From Qipengyuania oceanensis (GTDB taxonomy: Bacteria; Pseudomonadota; Alphaproteobacteria; Sphingomonadales; Sphingomonadaceae), in NCBI RefSeq assembly GCF_009827535.1, contig NZ_WTYN01000001.1:1054001-1118000 (forward strand): DNA of 64,000 nucleotides, in the 5' to 3' direction. The translations under genes and the position numbers were made by a program. The stretch's first letter is position 1, and every line of letters begins with the position of its first letter. The notes beneath the pieces were generated by a model. That model saw only the letters and a list, made by a program, of their open reading frames with translations, searched no databases and was not told the DNA's origin. This document shows, one piece after another, positions 36,355-45,930 of the stretch.

Positions 36355-37464
36355 CTAGGCCACCCGGTCCGGGGTGTAGAGCGCCGCATCGAGGCCGCTC
36401 GTCAATTCGTCGCGATCGGTCCCGAGGATCAGTTGCGAGGCGAGGCGGGCAGCAGCCGGCGCGGTCTGGATGCCATAGCCGCCCTGGCCTGCGAACCAGA
36501 AGAACCGCGGATTGGCCGGATCGAAGCCGTAAACCGGCAGGCGGTCGGGGGCGAAGCTCCTGAGCCCCGCCCATTTGTGCTCGACCGCCCTCACCTGCCA
36601 GTCGACGACTTTTTCGAAGCGGTCGATCGCCATGGCGACGTCGATTTCCTCGGCCGCCGCATCGACGGCGGGTGTCGGCGTCTCGTCGTGCGGACTGAGC
36701 CAGACGCTGCCACCCTCGGGCTTGAAATAGAACCGCCCGGAAATGTCGAGGCACAACGGAAGATCGCCGGGCGCGGCGGGATCGACGCGCAGCTGCGCCA
36801 CCGTGCGGCGGTAGGGCTGGATGCCGAGCGGCTTGACGCCCGCCATCGTGGCGACCGGATCCGCCCAGGCGCCCGCCGCATCGACGAGGATGCTGGCGCC
36901 GAGCTCGGCCCCGCTCTCCAGCTTCAGCTCCCACCCGTCCGGTGTGCTGCGCGCTTCGGCGAGGCGCGCGCGCGTCACGAGGTCGACCCCGGCCTTGCGC
37001 GCCATTGCGAGGTAATGCTGGTGCAGGCCCGCCACGTCGATATCGGCGCAGGCCGGTTCCCACACGGCGCCGGTCCATTCGGGCCTCACGCCGGGGATAT
37101 GCTCTGCCAGGGCCGCACGTCCCAGCCGGTGGATTGTCGCCCCGGTGTCGGCAAAGCCGTCCATGAAGGCATCGAGCGCGGCCCGGTCTTCCTCGCGCCC
37201 GAGGTAGAGCGCGCCGCGCTGCGTGAGAAAACCGTGTTCGCGCAAGTAGATACCCGATGCCAGGGTCAGCGGGACGAGCTCCGGCCCGCCGTAGCATTCC
37301 TCCCAGAAAGCAGCCGATCGCCCGGTGGAATGATACCCGGGCCGCTCCTCGGCCTCGAGCACGACGACCGATGTGGCTCCGGCGCTTGCACGCCCGATTT
37401 CGGCGGCAAGGCTCGCGCCGGCCATCCCCGCCCCGACGATCGCTATATCGTAAACTTGCTTCAC
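36355..37464 (-). CDS. FAD-dependent oxidoreductase (D-amino acid oxidase family)
   Basis: A 369-residue DAO-type flavoprotein. The dinucleotide-binding motif GAGMAGASLA is at residues 11-20, with an E-A-E-E end of the second strand, and the C-terminal FAD contact is WFAGQGGYGIQTAPA. It probably oxidises an amine or amino acid (glycine oxidase or DadA-like); the substrate is not known. The start is GTG 37464, overlapping the stop of the upstream hydrolase (GTGA), so expression is coupled. Confidence 0.88.
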   Translation of the reverse strand: MKQVYDIAIVGAGMAGASLAAEIGRASAGATSVVVLEAEERPGYHSTGRSAAFWEECYGGPELVPLTLASGIYLREHGFLTQRGALYLGREEDRAALDAFMDGFADTGATIHRLGRAALAEHIPGVRPEWTGAVWEPACADIDVAGLHQHYLAMARKAGVDLVTRARLAEARSTPDGWELKLESGAELGASILVDAAGAWADPVATMAGVKPLGIQPYRRTVAQLRVDPAAPGDLPLCLDISGRFYFKPEGGSVWLSPHDETPTPAVDAAAEEIDVAMAIDRFEKVVDWQVRAVEHKWAGLRSFAPDRLPVYGFDPANPRFFWFAGQGGYGIQTAPAAARLASQLILGTDRDELTSGLDAALYTPDRVA

Positions 37465-38408
37465 CGTGCGGGCGCGACCTGGGCCAGGAAGTTGGCGACC
37501 GCATCCATCGCACGATCACGCACCGCGTCGACTTCGCGCAGGATCTCGTGATGCGCTTCCTCGCCGAACTCGACCAATTCGCCATGCGGCAAGCGGCGGG
37601 CAGCTTCGCGTATGGCCTTGATGTCGACCAGCTGATCGTTCGAAGTGGCGAGCAGCAGGACCGGGACTTTCACCCCTTCCAGGACTCCCGGCTCGAACAG
37701 GCCGCGCATCGAGGCGTAGGCACGCTCGACCCAGCCCCAGCTGCCCGGGCCCATGACGAGGTCCGGGCGATGCTCGCGCCACCAGGCCTCGTCCTCGTAA
37801 CGATCCTGGTCATGCGTGAGCAGATTGGCCCGCGATGCCGGCATTTCGCCCGGCTTCTCGCTCCATTTCCAGGCCGGCCGGCGCGGATCGCCGATCCGTG
37901 CCATGCCCTTGGCGACGAGATGCATCAGCGCGACCGGCAGGTGCTGGTTGGTGAAGCCGAGCATGGGCGCAGACAGCACCATGGCATCGGGATCGACGCG
38001 GCGCTCGGCCGCGGCGCGAAGGACGAGGTGCCCTCCCATCGAATGGCCTGCGAGAACATGGGGCCCCGGCGTTTCGGCCTTCCACCTCTCCCAGAGAAAC
38101 GCGAGGTCGTCGATCCAGCGCGAGAAATCCGAGATGTGGCCCGTCACCGCGTCCGCGCCGAGCCGCCCCGAAGCCCCTTGGCCGCGCCAGTCAGATGACG
38201 TAACCCGCCAGCCGTCGCGGTGCCATTCCTCGAGCGTTTCGAGGTACTTCTCGTAGTGATCCCCCCGTCCCTGCAGGAACAGGATCGAGCCGCGTCGCTC
38301 TTCGCCGGCGCCCGGCCAGTCGATCCGCCGGATCGAATGACCGTCTGCGGCCTGCCAATGTGCCTCGCGCGCCATGGCCGGAATGCGGCGCCGATCGATG
38401 GGCTGCAC
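37461..38408 (-). CDS. alpha/beta hydrolase (monoacylglycerol lipase/lysophospholipase-like)
   Basis: A 315-residue alpha/beta hydrolase of the PldB/Serine aminopeptidase S33 group. The nucleophile elbow GHSMGG is present, the oxyanion region is FLQGRGDHYEKY, the Asp is in LLATSNDQLVD and the His in GEEAHHEIL. GTG 38408 is listed; ATG 38375 (MAREAHWQAADG) is a reasonable alternative, and neither has a strong RBS. It is divergent from the Tad pilus cluster and coupled to the FAD oxidoreductase. Confidence 0.88.
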   Translation of the reverse strand: MQPIDRRRIPAMAREAHWQAADGHSIRRIDWPGAGEERRGSILFLQGRGDHYEKYLETLEEWHRDGWRVTSSDWRGQGASGRLGADAVTGHISDFSRWIDDLAFLWERWKAETPGPHVLAGHSMGGHLVLRAAAERRVDPDAMVLSAPMLGFTNQHLPVALMHLVAKGMARIGDPRRPAWKWSEKPGEMPASRANLLTHDQDRYEDEAWWREHRPDLVMGPGSWGWVERAYASMRGLFEPGVLEGVKVPVLLLATSNDQLVDIKAIREAARRLPHGELVEFGEEAHHEILREVDAVRDRAMDAVANFLAQVAPAR

Positions 38409-38511
38409 CGGGGTTTCGTCTGCTTGGCTAATACCATCCTCCTGCGGGTGGTTACTTTTTGGTAAGCACTATTCTGTAGCCATGCCTCCCAAGGGGAATT
38501 CGGGGGGTTTC

Positions 38512-39003
38512 ATGCAGGGCGGTGTTTTCCACTACGGACTGCTGGTGTTGTTGGCAATCGCGCTGCTTTACGCGGCCGCGACCGACATTCGCCGTCGCCA
38601 GATCGACAACTGGCTGACCGCAGGGATCGCCCTCACCGCACCCCTCTTCTGGTGGGCCAGCGGATTGTCGCTGTGGCCGGGAGTGGCGATCCAGCTGGGC
38701 GTGGCAACGGGCGTGTTCGCGCTTCTCGCCGGGCTGTTCGCGCTGCGCATGATGGGTGGCGGCGACGTCAAGCTGCTCACCGCGCTGGCGCTGTGGATCG
38801 TGCCGGCGGATTTTCTCAAGCTCGTGATCGTGATGGCCATCTTCGGCGGCGTGCTGACGGTGATCGTCGGCGGCTGGCACGTCATCCGCCGCGAGCGCGA
38901 CCGGATCGCAATTCCATACGGCGTCGCCATCGCAATCGGCGGCCTGTGGGTGCTGGGAACCCAGTACCTGCCGCAAGCCGGTCAACAAATGGGAATGGGC
39001 TGA
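38512..39003 (+). CDS. cpaA: prepilin peptidase CpaA
   Basis: A 163-residue integral-membrane aspartyl protease that processes Flp-type prepilins. One catalytic Asp is in ATDIRRRQIDNW and the other in the diagnostic GGGDVKLL. ATG 38512 is preceded by a GGGGGG element; an in-frame ATG at 38482 lacks one. It is the first gene of the Tad pilus cluster, although no Flp pilin gene is next to it in this window. Confidence 0.92.
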   Translation: MQGGVFHYGLLVLLAIALLYAAATDIRRRQIDNWLTAGIALTAPLFWWASGLSLWPGVAIQLGVATGVFALLAGLFALRMMGGGDVKLLTALALWIVPADFLKLVIVMAIFGGVLTVIVGGWHVIRRERDRIAIPYGVAIAIGGLWVLGTQYLPQAGQQMGMG

Positions 39004-39013
39004 CAACCCGATC

Positions 39014-39021
39014 TTAACCAA
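39014..39021 (+). promoter_or_regulatory. possible CtrA half-site upstream of cpaB
   Basis: TTAACCAA, one mismatch from the CtrA half-site TTAACCAT, 68 bases before the cpaB ATG. CtrA controls pilus genes in Caulobacter. An eight-base match with one mismatch is weak evidence. Confidence 0.25.
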
Positions 39022-39088
39022 TTCGGGCCTAGTTCCGAAAACTATGATCGCCCGGAACAGGCCGGGTCAATGAGGGGGCTTTAGAGCC

Positions 39089-40225
39089 ATGGACAGGAAG
39101 AAGCTGGTTCTGCTGCTGGGCGCGCTGATCGTTGCGATCGGCACGGCTTTGGTAGCGCGCAACATGTTCGCAGGTGCCTCGGCTCCGCAGGCGGAAGCCG
39201 CAGCGGTACCCGCAGGTCCCAAGGTCCTCGTCGCGCAGCGCACGCTGCCGACCGGCACGATCATCACCGCCGACGCACTGGGTTTCCAGCCGTGGCCCAA
39301 GGATCTCGTGCAGGATGCCTACTTCATCGACGGCGAGGCCGACATGACCAAGCTGCTCGGCACCGTGGTACGTCACCCGGTCACGGCCGGCGAACCTGTC
39401 ACCCAGGGCTCGCTCGTCGCGCCTGGCGATCGTGGCTTCCTTGCTGCGGCGCTCGGCCCCGGCATGCGGGCAGTAACCATTCCCGTTTCCGCTAAGGCCG
39501 GTGTTGCCGGCTTCGTCTTCCCGGGCGACCGGGTCGACCTGCTGCTTTCGCAGACGGTCAAGGGCGACGGCCCGGCGCTGAAAACGACCGAGACGATCCT
39601 GCGCAACCTCCGCATTCTCGCGACCGACCAGCGCACGTCGCAGGAAACCGTCGATGGCAAGACCCGCGTTCGCAAGTTCCGCACCGTTACCGTCGAAGCG
39701 ACGCCCAAGATCGCCGAAAAGATCGCAGTCGCCCAGACGCTCGGCCGCCTGACGCTGACCCTGCGCTCGATCGCAGACAGCCAGGGCGAACTCGAACGCG
39801 CGCTCGCCAACGGCGATGTCACCGTTCCCGAGGGCGCGACACCCGAAGAAGAGGAAGCGATCCTGCGCGAAGCGATGAGCCGCCCGGACGATGGCTCCTC
39901 CACCTTCGTCACCGGTGGCGACGTCTCGCGCTTCCAGCGTGCTTCGGTTCCGCCGCGCACCAGCGGTGGCGGCAATGGCGGCGGCGGTTCGTCGAACGAC
40001 GGCGGCGCGCAGATCGCGCAGGCCTTCTTCGGTGGCCCGGCCAAGGCCCCGTCCGGCCCGGTCGTCCGCGTCACTCGCGGCAAGAGCACCAGCTCGGTCA
40101 AGATCGGCGCCAACGGTTCGGCCAATCCGGAAGAAGCGGCTCAGGCATCGATGTTCGAGCAGATGATGGAAGCCGCCGTGAAGGCCCAGGGCATGGCTGC
40201 CCAGTCCGACGCGAACGAAGAATAA
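39089..40225 (+). CDS. cpaB: Flp pilus assembly protein CpaB (RcpC)
   Basis: A 378-residue protein with an N-terminal membrane helix and an SAF domain (about residues 45-110; VLVAQRTLPTGTIITADAL), followed by the RcpC/CpaB domain (AVTIPVSAKAGVAGFVFPGDRVDLL). The last third is low complexity, including a Gly/Ser/Asn run (TSGGGNGGGGSSNDGG). CpaB works with the CpaC secretin in the Tad apparatus. It begins 85 bases after cpaA, and cpaC follows closely. Confidence 0.94.
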   Translation: MDRKKLVLLLGALIVAIGTALVARNMFAGASAPQAEAAAVPAGPKVLVAQRTLPTGTIITADALGFQPWPKDLVQDAYFIDGEADMTKLLGTVVRHPVTAGEPVTQGSLVAPGDRGFLAAALGPGMRAVTIPVSAKAGVAGFVFPGDRVDLLLSQTVKGDGPALKTTETILRNLRILATDQRTSQETVDGKTRVRKFRTVTVEATPKIAEKIAVAQTLGRLTLTLRSIADSQGELERALANGDVTVPEGATPEEEEAILREAMSRPDDGSSTFVTGGDVSRFQRASVPPRTSGGGNGGGGSSNDGGAQIAQAFFGGPAKAPSGPVVRVTRGKSTSSVKIGANGSANPEEAAQASMFEQMMEAAVKAQGMAAQSDANEE

Positions 40226-40284
40226 GAGAAAGACGCGACATGACGATCGCTTTCAACAGGGAATCCAACGTGAGGGGCACAACC

Positions 40285-41847
40285 ATGAAACGCCGTCTTA
40301 CTTCCAAGCTGCTGCTTGCCAGCCTGGCGCTCGCGCCGCTGGCAGGACTGCCGACCACCACCGCGACCGCCCAGTCGGTCGTCCGCCCGGCGCAGGACAT
40401 CGTCCTCTCGATCGGTCGCGGCGAACTGGTCACCGTTCCGGGATCGATGACCGACGTGTTCATCGCCAACGACAAGATTGCCGACGTCCAGGTGAAGTCG
40501 CGCAACCAGCTGTATGTGTTCGGCAAGTCGGGCGGTGTCACCACCGTCTATGCCAGCAACGCGGCGGGCGACGTGATCTGGGCGGCAAACATCCGCGTCG
40601 GGTCGAACATCGACAGCATCGACCAGATGCTCGCTCTCGCGATGCCTGAGGCGAAGGTTAATGTCGCTACAATGGGGACCAACACGGTCCTGCTGACCGG
40701 CACGGTCGCAGCGCCGGAAGACGCTGCCGAGGCCGAGCGGCTGGTCCAGGCGTTCACCGGCGAAGGCATGAACGTCATCAGCCGTCTCAAGATGGCGACG
40801 CCGCTGCAGGTCAATCTGCAGGTGAAGTTCGCCGAAGTCAGCCGCACGCTGGTCCGCGCCCTTGGTGCGAACCTCGCCACGGTCGACACGACCGGCGGCT
40901 TCAAGTTCGGGATCACCAACGGTCGTGCGGCTATTCCGCAGTATACGCCGGGCAGCCCCGGTGGCCTCGGCGTGGGCTTCAGCTCCGCACCGAGCGGTGC
41001 CAGCCGTGTCGCCGGCAACGGCCAGGGTTCCACCCTCGGCCTGTTCGGAAGCCTCCTCGGCCTCGACATCGCCAGCGCCTTCGATCTTGCGGAAACGCAG
41101 GGCCTCGTCTCGACGCTGTCGCAGCCGAACCTGACCGCGCTGTCGGGCGAAACCGCAGACTTCCTTGCGGGGGGCGAATTCCCGATCCCGCAGAGCGGCG
41201 GTCTGGGGACCACCACCGTCCAGTACAAGAAGTACGGTGTCAGCCTGTCCTACACGCCGACCGTGCTGGCCAATGGCCGCATCTCGATGCGCGTGCGGCC
41301 CGAAGTATCGGAGCTGACCAGCCAGGGCGCGGTGCAGGTCGATGGGTTCACCATTCCTGCGCTCACCGTTCGCCGTGCGGAAACGACGATCGAGCTCGGC
41401 TCCGGCCAGAGCTTCATGATCGCTGGTCTGCTGTCGAACGCCTCGAACAACGCGATTGAGAAGGCACCGGGCCTGGGCGACATCCCGATCCTCGGCAATC
41501 TGTTCCGCTCGACCGAGTTCCGCAAGGGCGAAACCGAGCTGGTGATCGTGGTCACGCCGTACCTGGTCACGCCGGCAGATGCGAACGACATCCGCCTGCC
41601 GACCGATGGCTACCGCGCACCCAACGTGGCGCAGCAGGTGCTGGGTTACTTCGACAACGACGGCGTCAGCGGCGGAGGCCGACCGGTCCCCACCGCGCGC
41701 GACAACGGCGGGGCGGCTCCGGCCATCTCCTATGCGCCGCCGAGCGGCGTGCCCGGCGAAAATCGCCCGGCGCAGGCCGCAGCCGACGTCAAGACCCGTC
41801 CCGAGCAGGCTGGCGATGCTGCCAAGCCCGGCTTCAGCCTGAACTGA
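40285..41847 (+). CDS. cpaC: Tad pilus secretin CpaC (RcpA)
   Basis: A secretin of 520 residues from ATG 40285, which follows GAGGGG by seven bases and opens a signal peptide (MKRRLTSKLLLASLALAPL). ATG 40240 is the alternative and adds 15 residues. Domains: a pilus formation protein N-terminal domain (DIVLSIGRGELVTVPGSM), BON-like segment (about 110-155), and the secretin core with LSQPNLTALSGETADFLAGG and VPGLGDIP-like KAPGLGDIPILGNLFRS. The Pro/Ala-rich tail is disordered. It forms the outer-membrane channel of the pilus. Confidence 0.95.
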   Translation: MKRRLTSKLLLASLALAPLAGLPTTTATAQSVVRPAQDIVLSIGRGELVTVPGSMTDVFIANDKIADVQVKSRNQLYVFGKSGGVTTVYASNAAGDVIWAANIRVGSNIDSIDQMLALAMPEAKVNVATMGTNTVLLTGTVAAPEDAAEAERLVQAFTGEGMNVISRLKMATPLQVNLQVKFAEVSRTLVRALGANLATVDTTGGFKFGITNGRAAIPQYTPGSPGGLGVGFSSAPSGASRVAGNGQGSTLGLFGSLLGLDIASAFDLAETQGLVSTLSQPNLTALSGETADFLAGGEFPIPQSGGLGTTTVQYKKYGVSLSYTPTVLANGRISMRVRPEVSELTSQGAVQVDGFTIPALTVRRAETTIELGSGQSFMIAGLLSNASNNAIEKAPGLGDIPILGNLFRSTEFRKGETELVIVVTPYLVTPADANDIRLPTDGYRAPNVAQQVLGYFDNDGVSGGGRPVPTARDNGGAAPAISYAPPSGVPGENRPAQAAADVKTRPEQAGDAAKPGFSLN

Positions 41848-41861
41848 GAAAGGTGAGAACG

Positions 41862-42479
41862 ATGCCCATTGCATTCAAAAGCAAACTGGCCAAGGCGCCC
41901 GCAATCGCCCTCGCCATCTCGACCAGCCTGGCGCTGACCGCCTGCGGCGGGATGCCGGAAAATGGCTCGGTCTATTCGACCAAGCAGCCGGTCGTCGAAC
42001 GGACCAACTACGTCCTCGATGTTAAAACCAGCGCCGATGGCCTGTCGTTCGCAGAACAGCGGCGGCTCGCCGACTGGTTCGAGACGATGGATCTTCGCTT
42101 CGGCGACCGCGTCTCGATCGACGACCCAATGGCCAGCGCCGCGACCTACGACGCGATCAACCAGATCGCGGGCCGTGACGGCATCATCGTCAGCCGCGGT
42201 GCTCCGGTGACGGAGGGGATCGTCCCTGCCGGCCAGGCGCGCGTGGTCATCACCCGCTCGCTCGCATCGGTTCCGGGCTGCCCCGACTGGTCGGTCAAGT
42301 CGGAGATGAACTACACCAACGGCACCCACCCCGGACACGGCTGCGCCATCAACGGCAACCTGGCGGCAATGGTCGCCAATCCGGAAGACCTCATCACCGG
42401 CCAGAAGGGCACGGGCGAGACGGTCGTGATGAGCTCGACCAAGGCAATCCGGAGCTATCGCTCGGACAAGTCCGAATAA
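41862..42479 (+). CDS. cpaD: Tad pilus lipoprotein CpaD
   Basis: A 205-residue lipoprotein with lipobox LTAC near residue 25. The CpaD domain signature GHGCAINGNLAAMVANPEDL lies near the C-terminus. It assists secretin assembly. ATG 41862 is preceded by GAGAAAGG; a GTG three codons upstream (41853) is within the RBS region and unlikely. It sits between cpaC and cpaE with small gaps. Confidence 0.93.
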   Translation: MPIAFKSKLAKAPAIALAISTSLALTACGGMPENGSVYSTKQPVVERTNYVLDVKTSADGLSFAEQRRLADWFETMDLRFGDRVSIDDPMASAATYDAINQIAGRDGIIVSRGAPVTEGIVPAGQARVVITRSLASVPGCPDWSVKSEMNYTNGTHPGHGCAINGNLAAMVANPEDLITGQKGTGETVVMSSTKAIRSYRSDKSE

Positions 42480-42496
42480 CGCAGGGGAACACGACG

Positions 42497-43774
42497 ATGA
42501 ATGCTCCTTTCAAACCCGCAGGCAATCGCGACCCGTTTGCCGCCTATATCTGCGACGAGACATCGCTCGACGTGTTGCGCCCGGTGGCGATCGAACTCGG
42601 CTGGCAGCCCGAGAAGTGCAACAAGGGTGGCCTTCGCAACGCCATCCAGTCGCTCTCGGTGTCGGCGAGTCCGAACATCCTGATGGTCGACCTGTCGGAA
42701 AGCGGCGACCCGCTGAACGACATCAACGCTCTTGCCGAGGTTTGCGAGCCCGGCACCGTCGTTGTCGCGATCGGCCAGGTGAACGACGTGCGTCTCTATC
42801 GTGACCTGCTCGCGAGCGGCATCCACGACTACCTGCTCAAGCCCTTGTCGGCGAGCGCGGTGCGCGATGCCCTCAACCAGGCACAGGCGGTCTTCGCCGC
42901 GCCCAAGTCGAACGATCCGGACTCGGCCAAGCACCACATCTCGACCGCGATCATTGGCACGCGCGGCGGCGTCGGTGCCTCCACGCTGGCGACCTCGCTG
43001 GCCTGGATGTTCGGCGACAAGCACAATCTGCCGACGGCCCTGCTCGACCTCGACATCCACTTCGGGACCGGCGCGCTCGCGCTCGACCTCGAGCCGGGTC
43101 GCGGGCTGACCGACGCGATCGACAATCCGAGCCGGATCGACGGCCTGTTCATCGAACGCGCGATGATCCGGGCGAACGACAATTTGGCGATCCTGTCCGC
43201 AGAAGCGCCGATCAACGCGCCGCTGATGACCGACGGGGCTGCCTTCCTGCAACTGGAGGAAGAGTTCCGCCAGGCGTTCTCGATGACCGTCATCGACATG
43301 CCGCGCAACATGCTGATCAACTTCCCGCATCTGCTGTCCGACGTGAACGTCGTGGTGGTGACAACGGAAATGACGCTGGCCGCGGCCCGCGACACGATCC
43401 GCATCCTCTCGTGGCTGAAGACCAATGCGATGCACGCGATACCGATCGTCGTCGCCAACAAGGTCCAGTCCGGCGCAGGCGAGATCAGCAAGGCCGACTT
43501 CGAAGCCTCCATCGAGCGCGATATCGACTTCGTGATGCCTTACGACATCAAGGCCGCGACCAATGCTGCCAAGCTCGGCCAGACTTTTGCCGAAGCCAAT
43601 TCGGGCAGCAAGGCGACTGCGGTGCTGCGCCAGATCGCCGACCGCATCATCGGTGCGGGCGACGGCGAAGGCGACAGCGAGCCGGCCAAGAAATCGCTGC
43701 TCGGCAGTTTCGACATCAAGTCGCTGCTGGCGAAGAAGGACAAGGGCGCGAGCGAAGCCGCTCACGCCGAGTAA
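42497..43774 (+). CDS. cpaE: Tad pilus localisation ATPase CpaE (TadZ)
   Basis: A 425-residue MinD/ParA-like protein with an N-terminal receiver-like domain (about 1-130), then a deviant Walker A, GTRGGVGAST (about 158-167), and LLDLDIHFGTGAL. TadZ/CpaE places the pilus at the cell pole. An AGGGGAA element precedes the ATG. The usual next gene, the traffic ATPase cpaF/tadA, is missing: tadB starts 77 bases after the stop. Confidence 0.95.
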   Translation: MNAPFKPAGNRDPFAAYICDETSLDVLRPVAIELGWQPEKCNKGGLRNAIQSLSVSASPNILMVDLSESGDPLNDINALAEVCEPGTVVVAIGQVNDVRLYRDLLASGIHDYLLKPLSASAVRDALNQAQAVFAAPKSNDPDSAKHHISTAIIGTRGGVGASTLATSLAWMFGDKHNLPTALLDLDIHFGTGALALDLEPGRGLTDAIDNPSRIDGLFIERAMIRANDNLAILSAEAPINAPLMTDGAAFLQLEEEFRQAFSMTVIDMPRNMLINFPHLLSDVNVVVVTTEMTLAAARDTIRILSWLKTNAMHAIPIVVANKVQSGAGEISKADFEASIERDIDFVMPYDIKAATNAAKLGQTFAEANSGSKATAVLRQIADRIIGAGDGEGDSEPAKKSLLGSFDIKSLLAKKDKGASEAAHAE

Positions 43775-43851
43775 GTCGCCGAGTGCCGGAGGGCAGCGAT
43801 GCTCTCCGGCCAACCGGCAGAACGAATGTGTAGGAAAGGCGGGACGACGGC

Positions 43852-44823
43852 ATGAGCATTACCCAGCTGCTGCTCCTCGTGGGTGGTTTGACGACCCTGA
43901 TTTTCGTGGGCTACCTGGCCTACGCCGGCCCGTCGGCTGCCAAGGAAAGCCAGCGGCGCTTGCAGGCGCTGCGCTATCGCCATTCCGAAAGCACCAGCAC
44001 CAAGGTCGAATCGCAGCTCAAGAAGGCGATCGCCGCCCGCAAGCCCAAGATGCACCGCATCGCCGGGTCGGGTTCGCGGCTGGAAGCGCTCGAAGGGCGC
44101 CTCGACCGGACCGGCAAGAGCTGGACCGTACAGCAGTACATCTACGTGTCGCTCGGCATCGCGCTGTTCATCACGCTGGTGGTGTTCCTGCGCACCAACG
44201 CCCTGCTGATGTCGCTGGTCGTCGGCCTGTTCGTCGGCGTGGGCCTGCCCCACTTCATCGTCGGCCGCTTCATCAAGAAGCGGACCGAGGCGTTCAACAC
44301 CAAGTTTCCCGACGCGATCGAACTGCTCGTGCGCGGCCTTCGCTCGGGTCTGCCGGTGACGGAAACCCTCGCCGTCGTGGCGCAGGAAGTCCCGGGTCCG
44401 GTGGGCCAGGAATTCAAGGCCGTCGTCGACCGCATCAAGGTCGGCCGCACGATGGAGGAATCTCTGCAGGAAACCGCCGACAGGCTGGCGATCGCGGAAT
44501 TCAACTTCTTCACGATCACGCTCGCCATCCAGCGCGAGACCGGCGGCAATCTGGCCGAGACGCTGTCCAACCTATCGGACGTGCTGCGTAAGCGCGCCCA
44601 GATGAAGCTGAAGATCCGCGCCATGAGCTCGGAATCGAAAGCATCGGCCTACATCGTCGGCGCGCTGCCGTTCATCGTCTTCGGCCTGGTCTGGTGGATC
44701 AACCCCAAATACCTCGCCGGGTTCTTCACCGACGATCGCCTGATCGTGACCGGCCTCGGCGGCCTCGTATGGATGAGCATCGGCGCCTTCATCATGGCCA
44801 AGATGGTCAGCTTCGAAATCTGA
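43852..44823 (+). CDS. tadB: Tad pilus inner-membrane platform protein TadB
   Basis: A 323-residue type II secretion F-domain protein. Membrane segments lie near the N-terminus, at about residues 95-135, and at the C-terminus. The F domain includes FPDAIELLVRGLRSGLPVTETL and ETGGNLAETLSNLSDVLRKR. It anchors the ATPase that drives pilus extension. It is followed by tadC 19 bases later. Confidence 0.94.
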   Translation: MSITQLLLLVGGLTTLIFVGYLAYAGPSAAKESQRRLQALRYRHSESTSTKVESQLKKAIAARKPKMHRIAGSGSRLEALEGRLDRTGKSWTVQQYIYVSLGIALFITLVVFLRTNALLMSLVVGLFVGVGLPHFIVGRFIKKRTEAFNTKFPDAIELLVRGLRSGLPVTETLAVVAQEVPGPVGQEFKAVVDRIKVGRTMEESLQETADRLAIAEFNFFTITLAIQRETGGNLAETLSNLSDVLRKRAQMKLKIRAMSSESKASAYIVGALPFIVFGLVWWINPKYLAGFFTDDRLIVTGLGGLVWMSIGAFIMAKMVSFEI

Positions 44824-44842
44824 GCAGGACGGACGCAAGACA

Positions 44843-45853
44843 ATGATCGACAATCCAGCCGGCCCCACGCTCCTAGGCTTCGACGTCATTCTCGTCGGCA
44901 CGATCCTTGCCGGGATCGCCGCCTTCGCGATGATCATGGCGGTCTATGCCGCCATCACCGTGAAGGACCCGATGGCCAAGCGCGTCAAGTCGCTCAATGC
45001 GCGGCGCGACGAGCTCAAGGCGGGCATCGTCACCGCCAACGCCAAGAAGCGCCAGAGCCTCGTTCGTCGCACCGACACGACCGACAAGATCAAGGAAGCG
45101 CTGAACAGCATGAAAGTGCTGCAGCCGAGCCAGATCGAGGCCGTGCAGCAGAAGCTCGCCCATGCCGGTATCCGCAACAAGGAACTGGCGGTCTTCGTCA
45201 TCATGGCGCGCCTGGTGTTGCCGATCGTCTTCGGCCTGCTCGGATTCTACTTGTTTTACATGTCCGACATGTTCCCCAAGTGGGGCGACTTCAAGCGGTT
45301 CGGCGGCCTCGCCGGCACGGTGATCCTGGGCTACAAGGCACCCGAGCTGTTCCTTTCGAACCTTTCGACGAAGCGATCCGACGCGATCCGCAAGGGCCTG
45401 CCCGACGCACTCGACCTCTTGGTCATTTGCGCCGAAGCGGGTCTCACCGTCGATGCCGCATTCAACCGCGTCGCCAAGGAACTCGGCCGCGCCTATCCCG
45501 AACTGGGCGACGAATTCGCGCTGACCGCGATCGAGCTGTCGTTCCTCAACGAACGGCGCAAGGCGTTCAACAACCTCGCCTATCGTGTCGATCTCGAAGC
45601 GGTGCGGGGCGTCGTGACCACGATGATCCAGACCGAACGCTACGGTACGCCGCTCGCCTCGGCGCTGCGCGTGCTGTCGGCGGAATTCCGCAACGAGCGC
45701 ATGATGCGCGCCGAGGAAAAGGCTGCGCGCCTGCCCGCGATCATGACCGTGCCGCTGATCCTGTTCATCCTGCCGGTGCTGTTCATCGTCATTCTCGGCC
45801 CGGCGGCCTGTTCGATCGCGGATGCCTTCTCGGCCAAGCCCGGACGCGGCTAG
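44843..45853 (+). CDS. tadC: Tad pilus inner-membrane platform protein TadC
   Basis: A 336-residue F-domain paralogue of TadB with the same platform role. Conserved parts: KGLPDALDLLVICAEAGLTVDAAF, ERYGTPLASALRVLSAE and a C-terminal hydrophobic pair of helices (TVPLILFILPVLFIVI). It is the last gene of the cluster; a very strong terminator follows at 45873-45914. No tadD or tadG-type gene follows. Confidence 0.94.
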   Translation: MIDNPAGPTLLGFDVILVGTILAGIAAFAMIMAVYAAITVKDPMAKRVKSLNARRDELKAGIVTANAKKRQSLVRRTDTTDKIKEALNSMKVLQPSQIEAVQQKLAHAGIRNKELAVFVIMARLVLPIVFGLLGFYLFYMSDMFPKWGDFKRFGGLAGTVILGYKAPELFLSNLSTKRSDAIRKGLPDALDLLVICAEAGLTVDAAFNRVAKELGRAYPELGDEFALTAIELSFLNERRKAFNNLAYRVDLEAVRGVVTTMIQTERYGTPLASALRVLSAEFRNERMMRAEEKAARLPAIMTVPLILFILPVLFIVILGPAACSIADAFSAKPGRG

Positions 45854-45872
45854 GCGGGGGTCCGACAGCGAC

Positions 45873-45914
45873 AAAAAAGGGGTCGGGACGCAGATGCGTT
45901 CCGGCCCCTTTTTT
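45873..45914. terminator. bidirectional terminator between tadC and marR-like gene
   Basis: A stem of about 19 bp: AAAAAAGGGG at the base pairs with CCCCTTTTTT, and the upper part has two G-T wobbles around an AGAT loop. A- and T-runs flank the stem, so it can end transcription of both convergent genes. Confidence 0.93.
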
Positions 45915-45930
45915 CTGTCGGAAGGTCACG

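Noticed and set aside
40141-43813. Long minus-strand frames opposite cpaC, cpaD and cpaE
   Set aside because: Antisense shadows of well-identified pilus genes.
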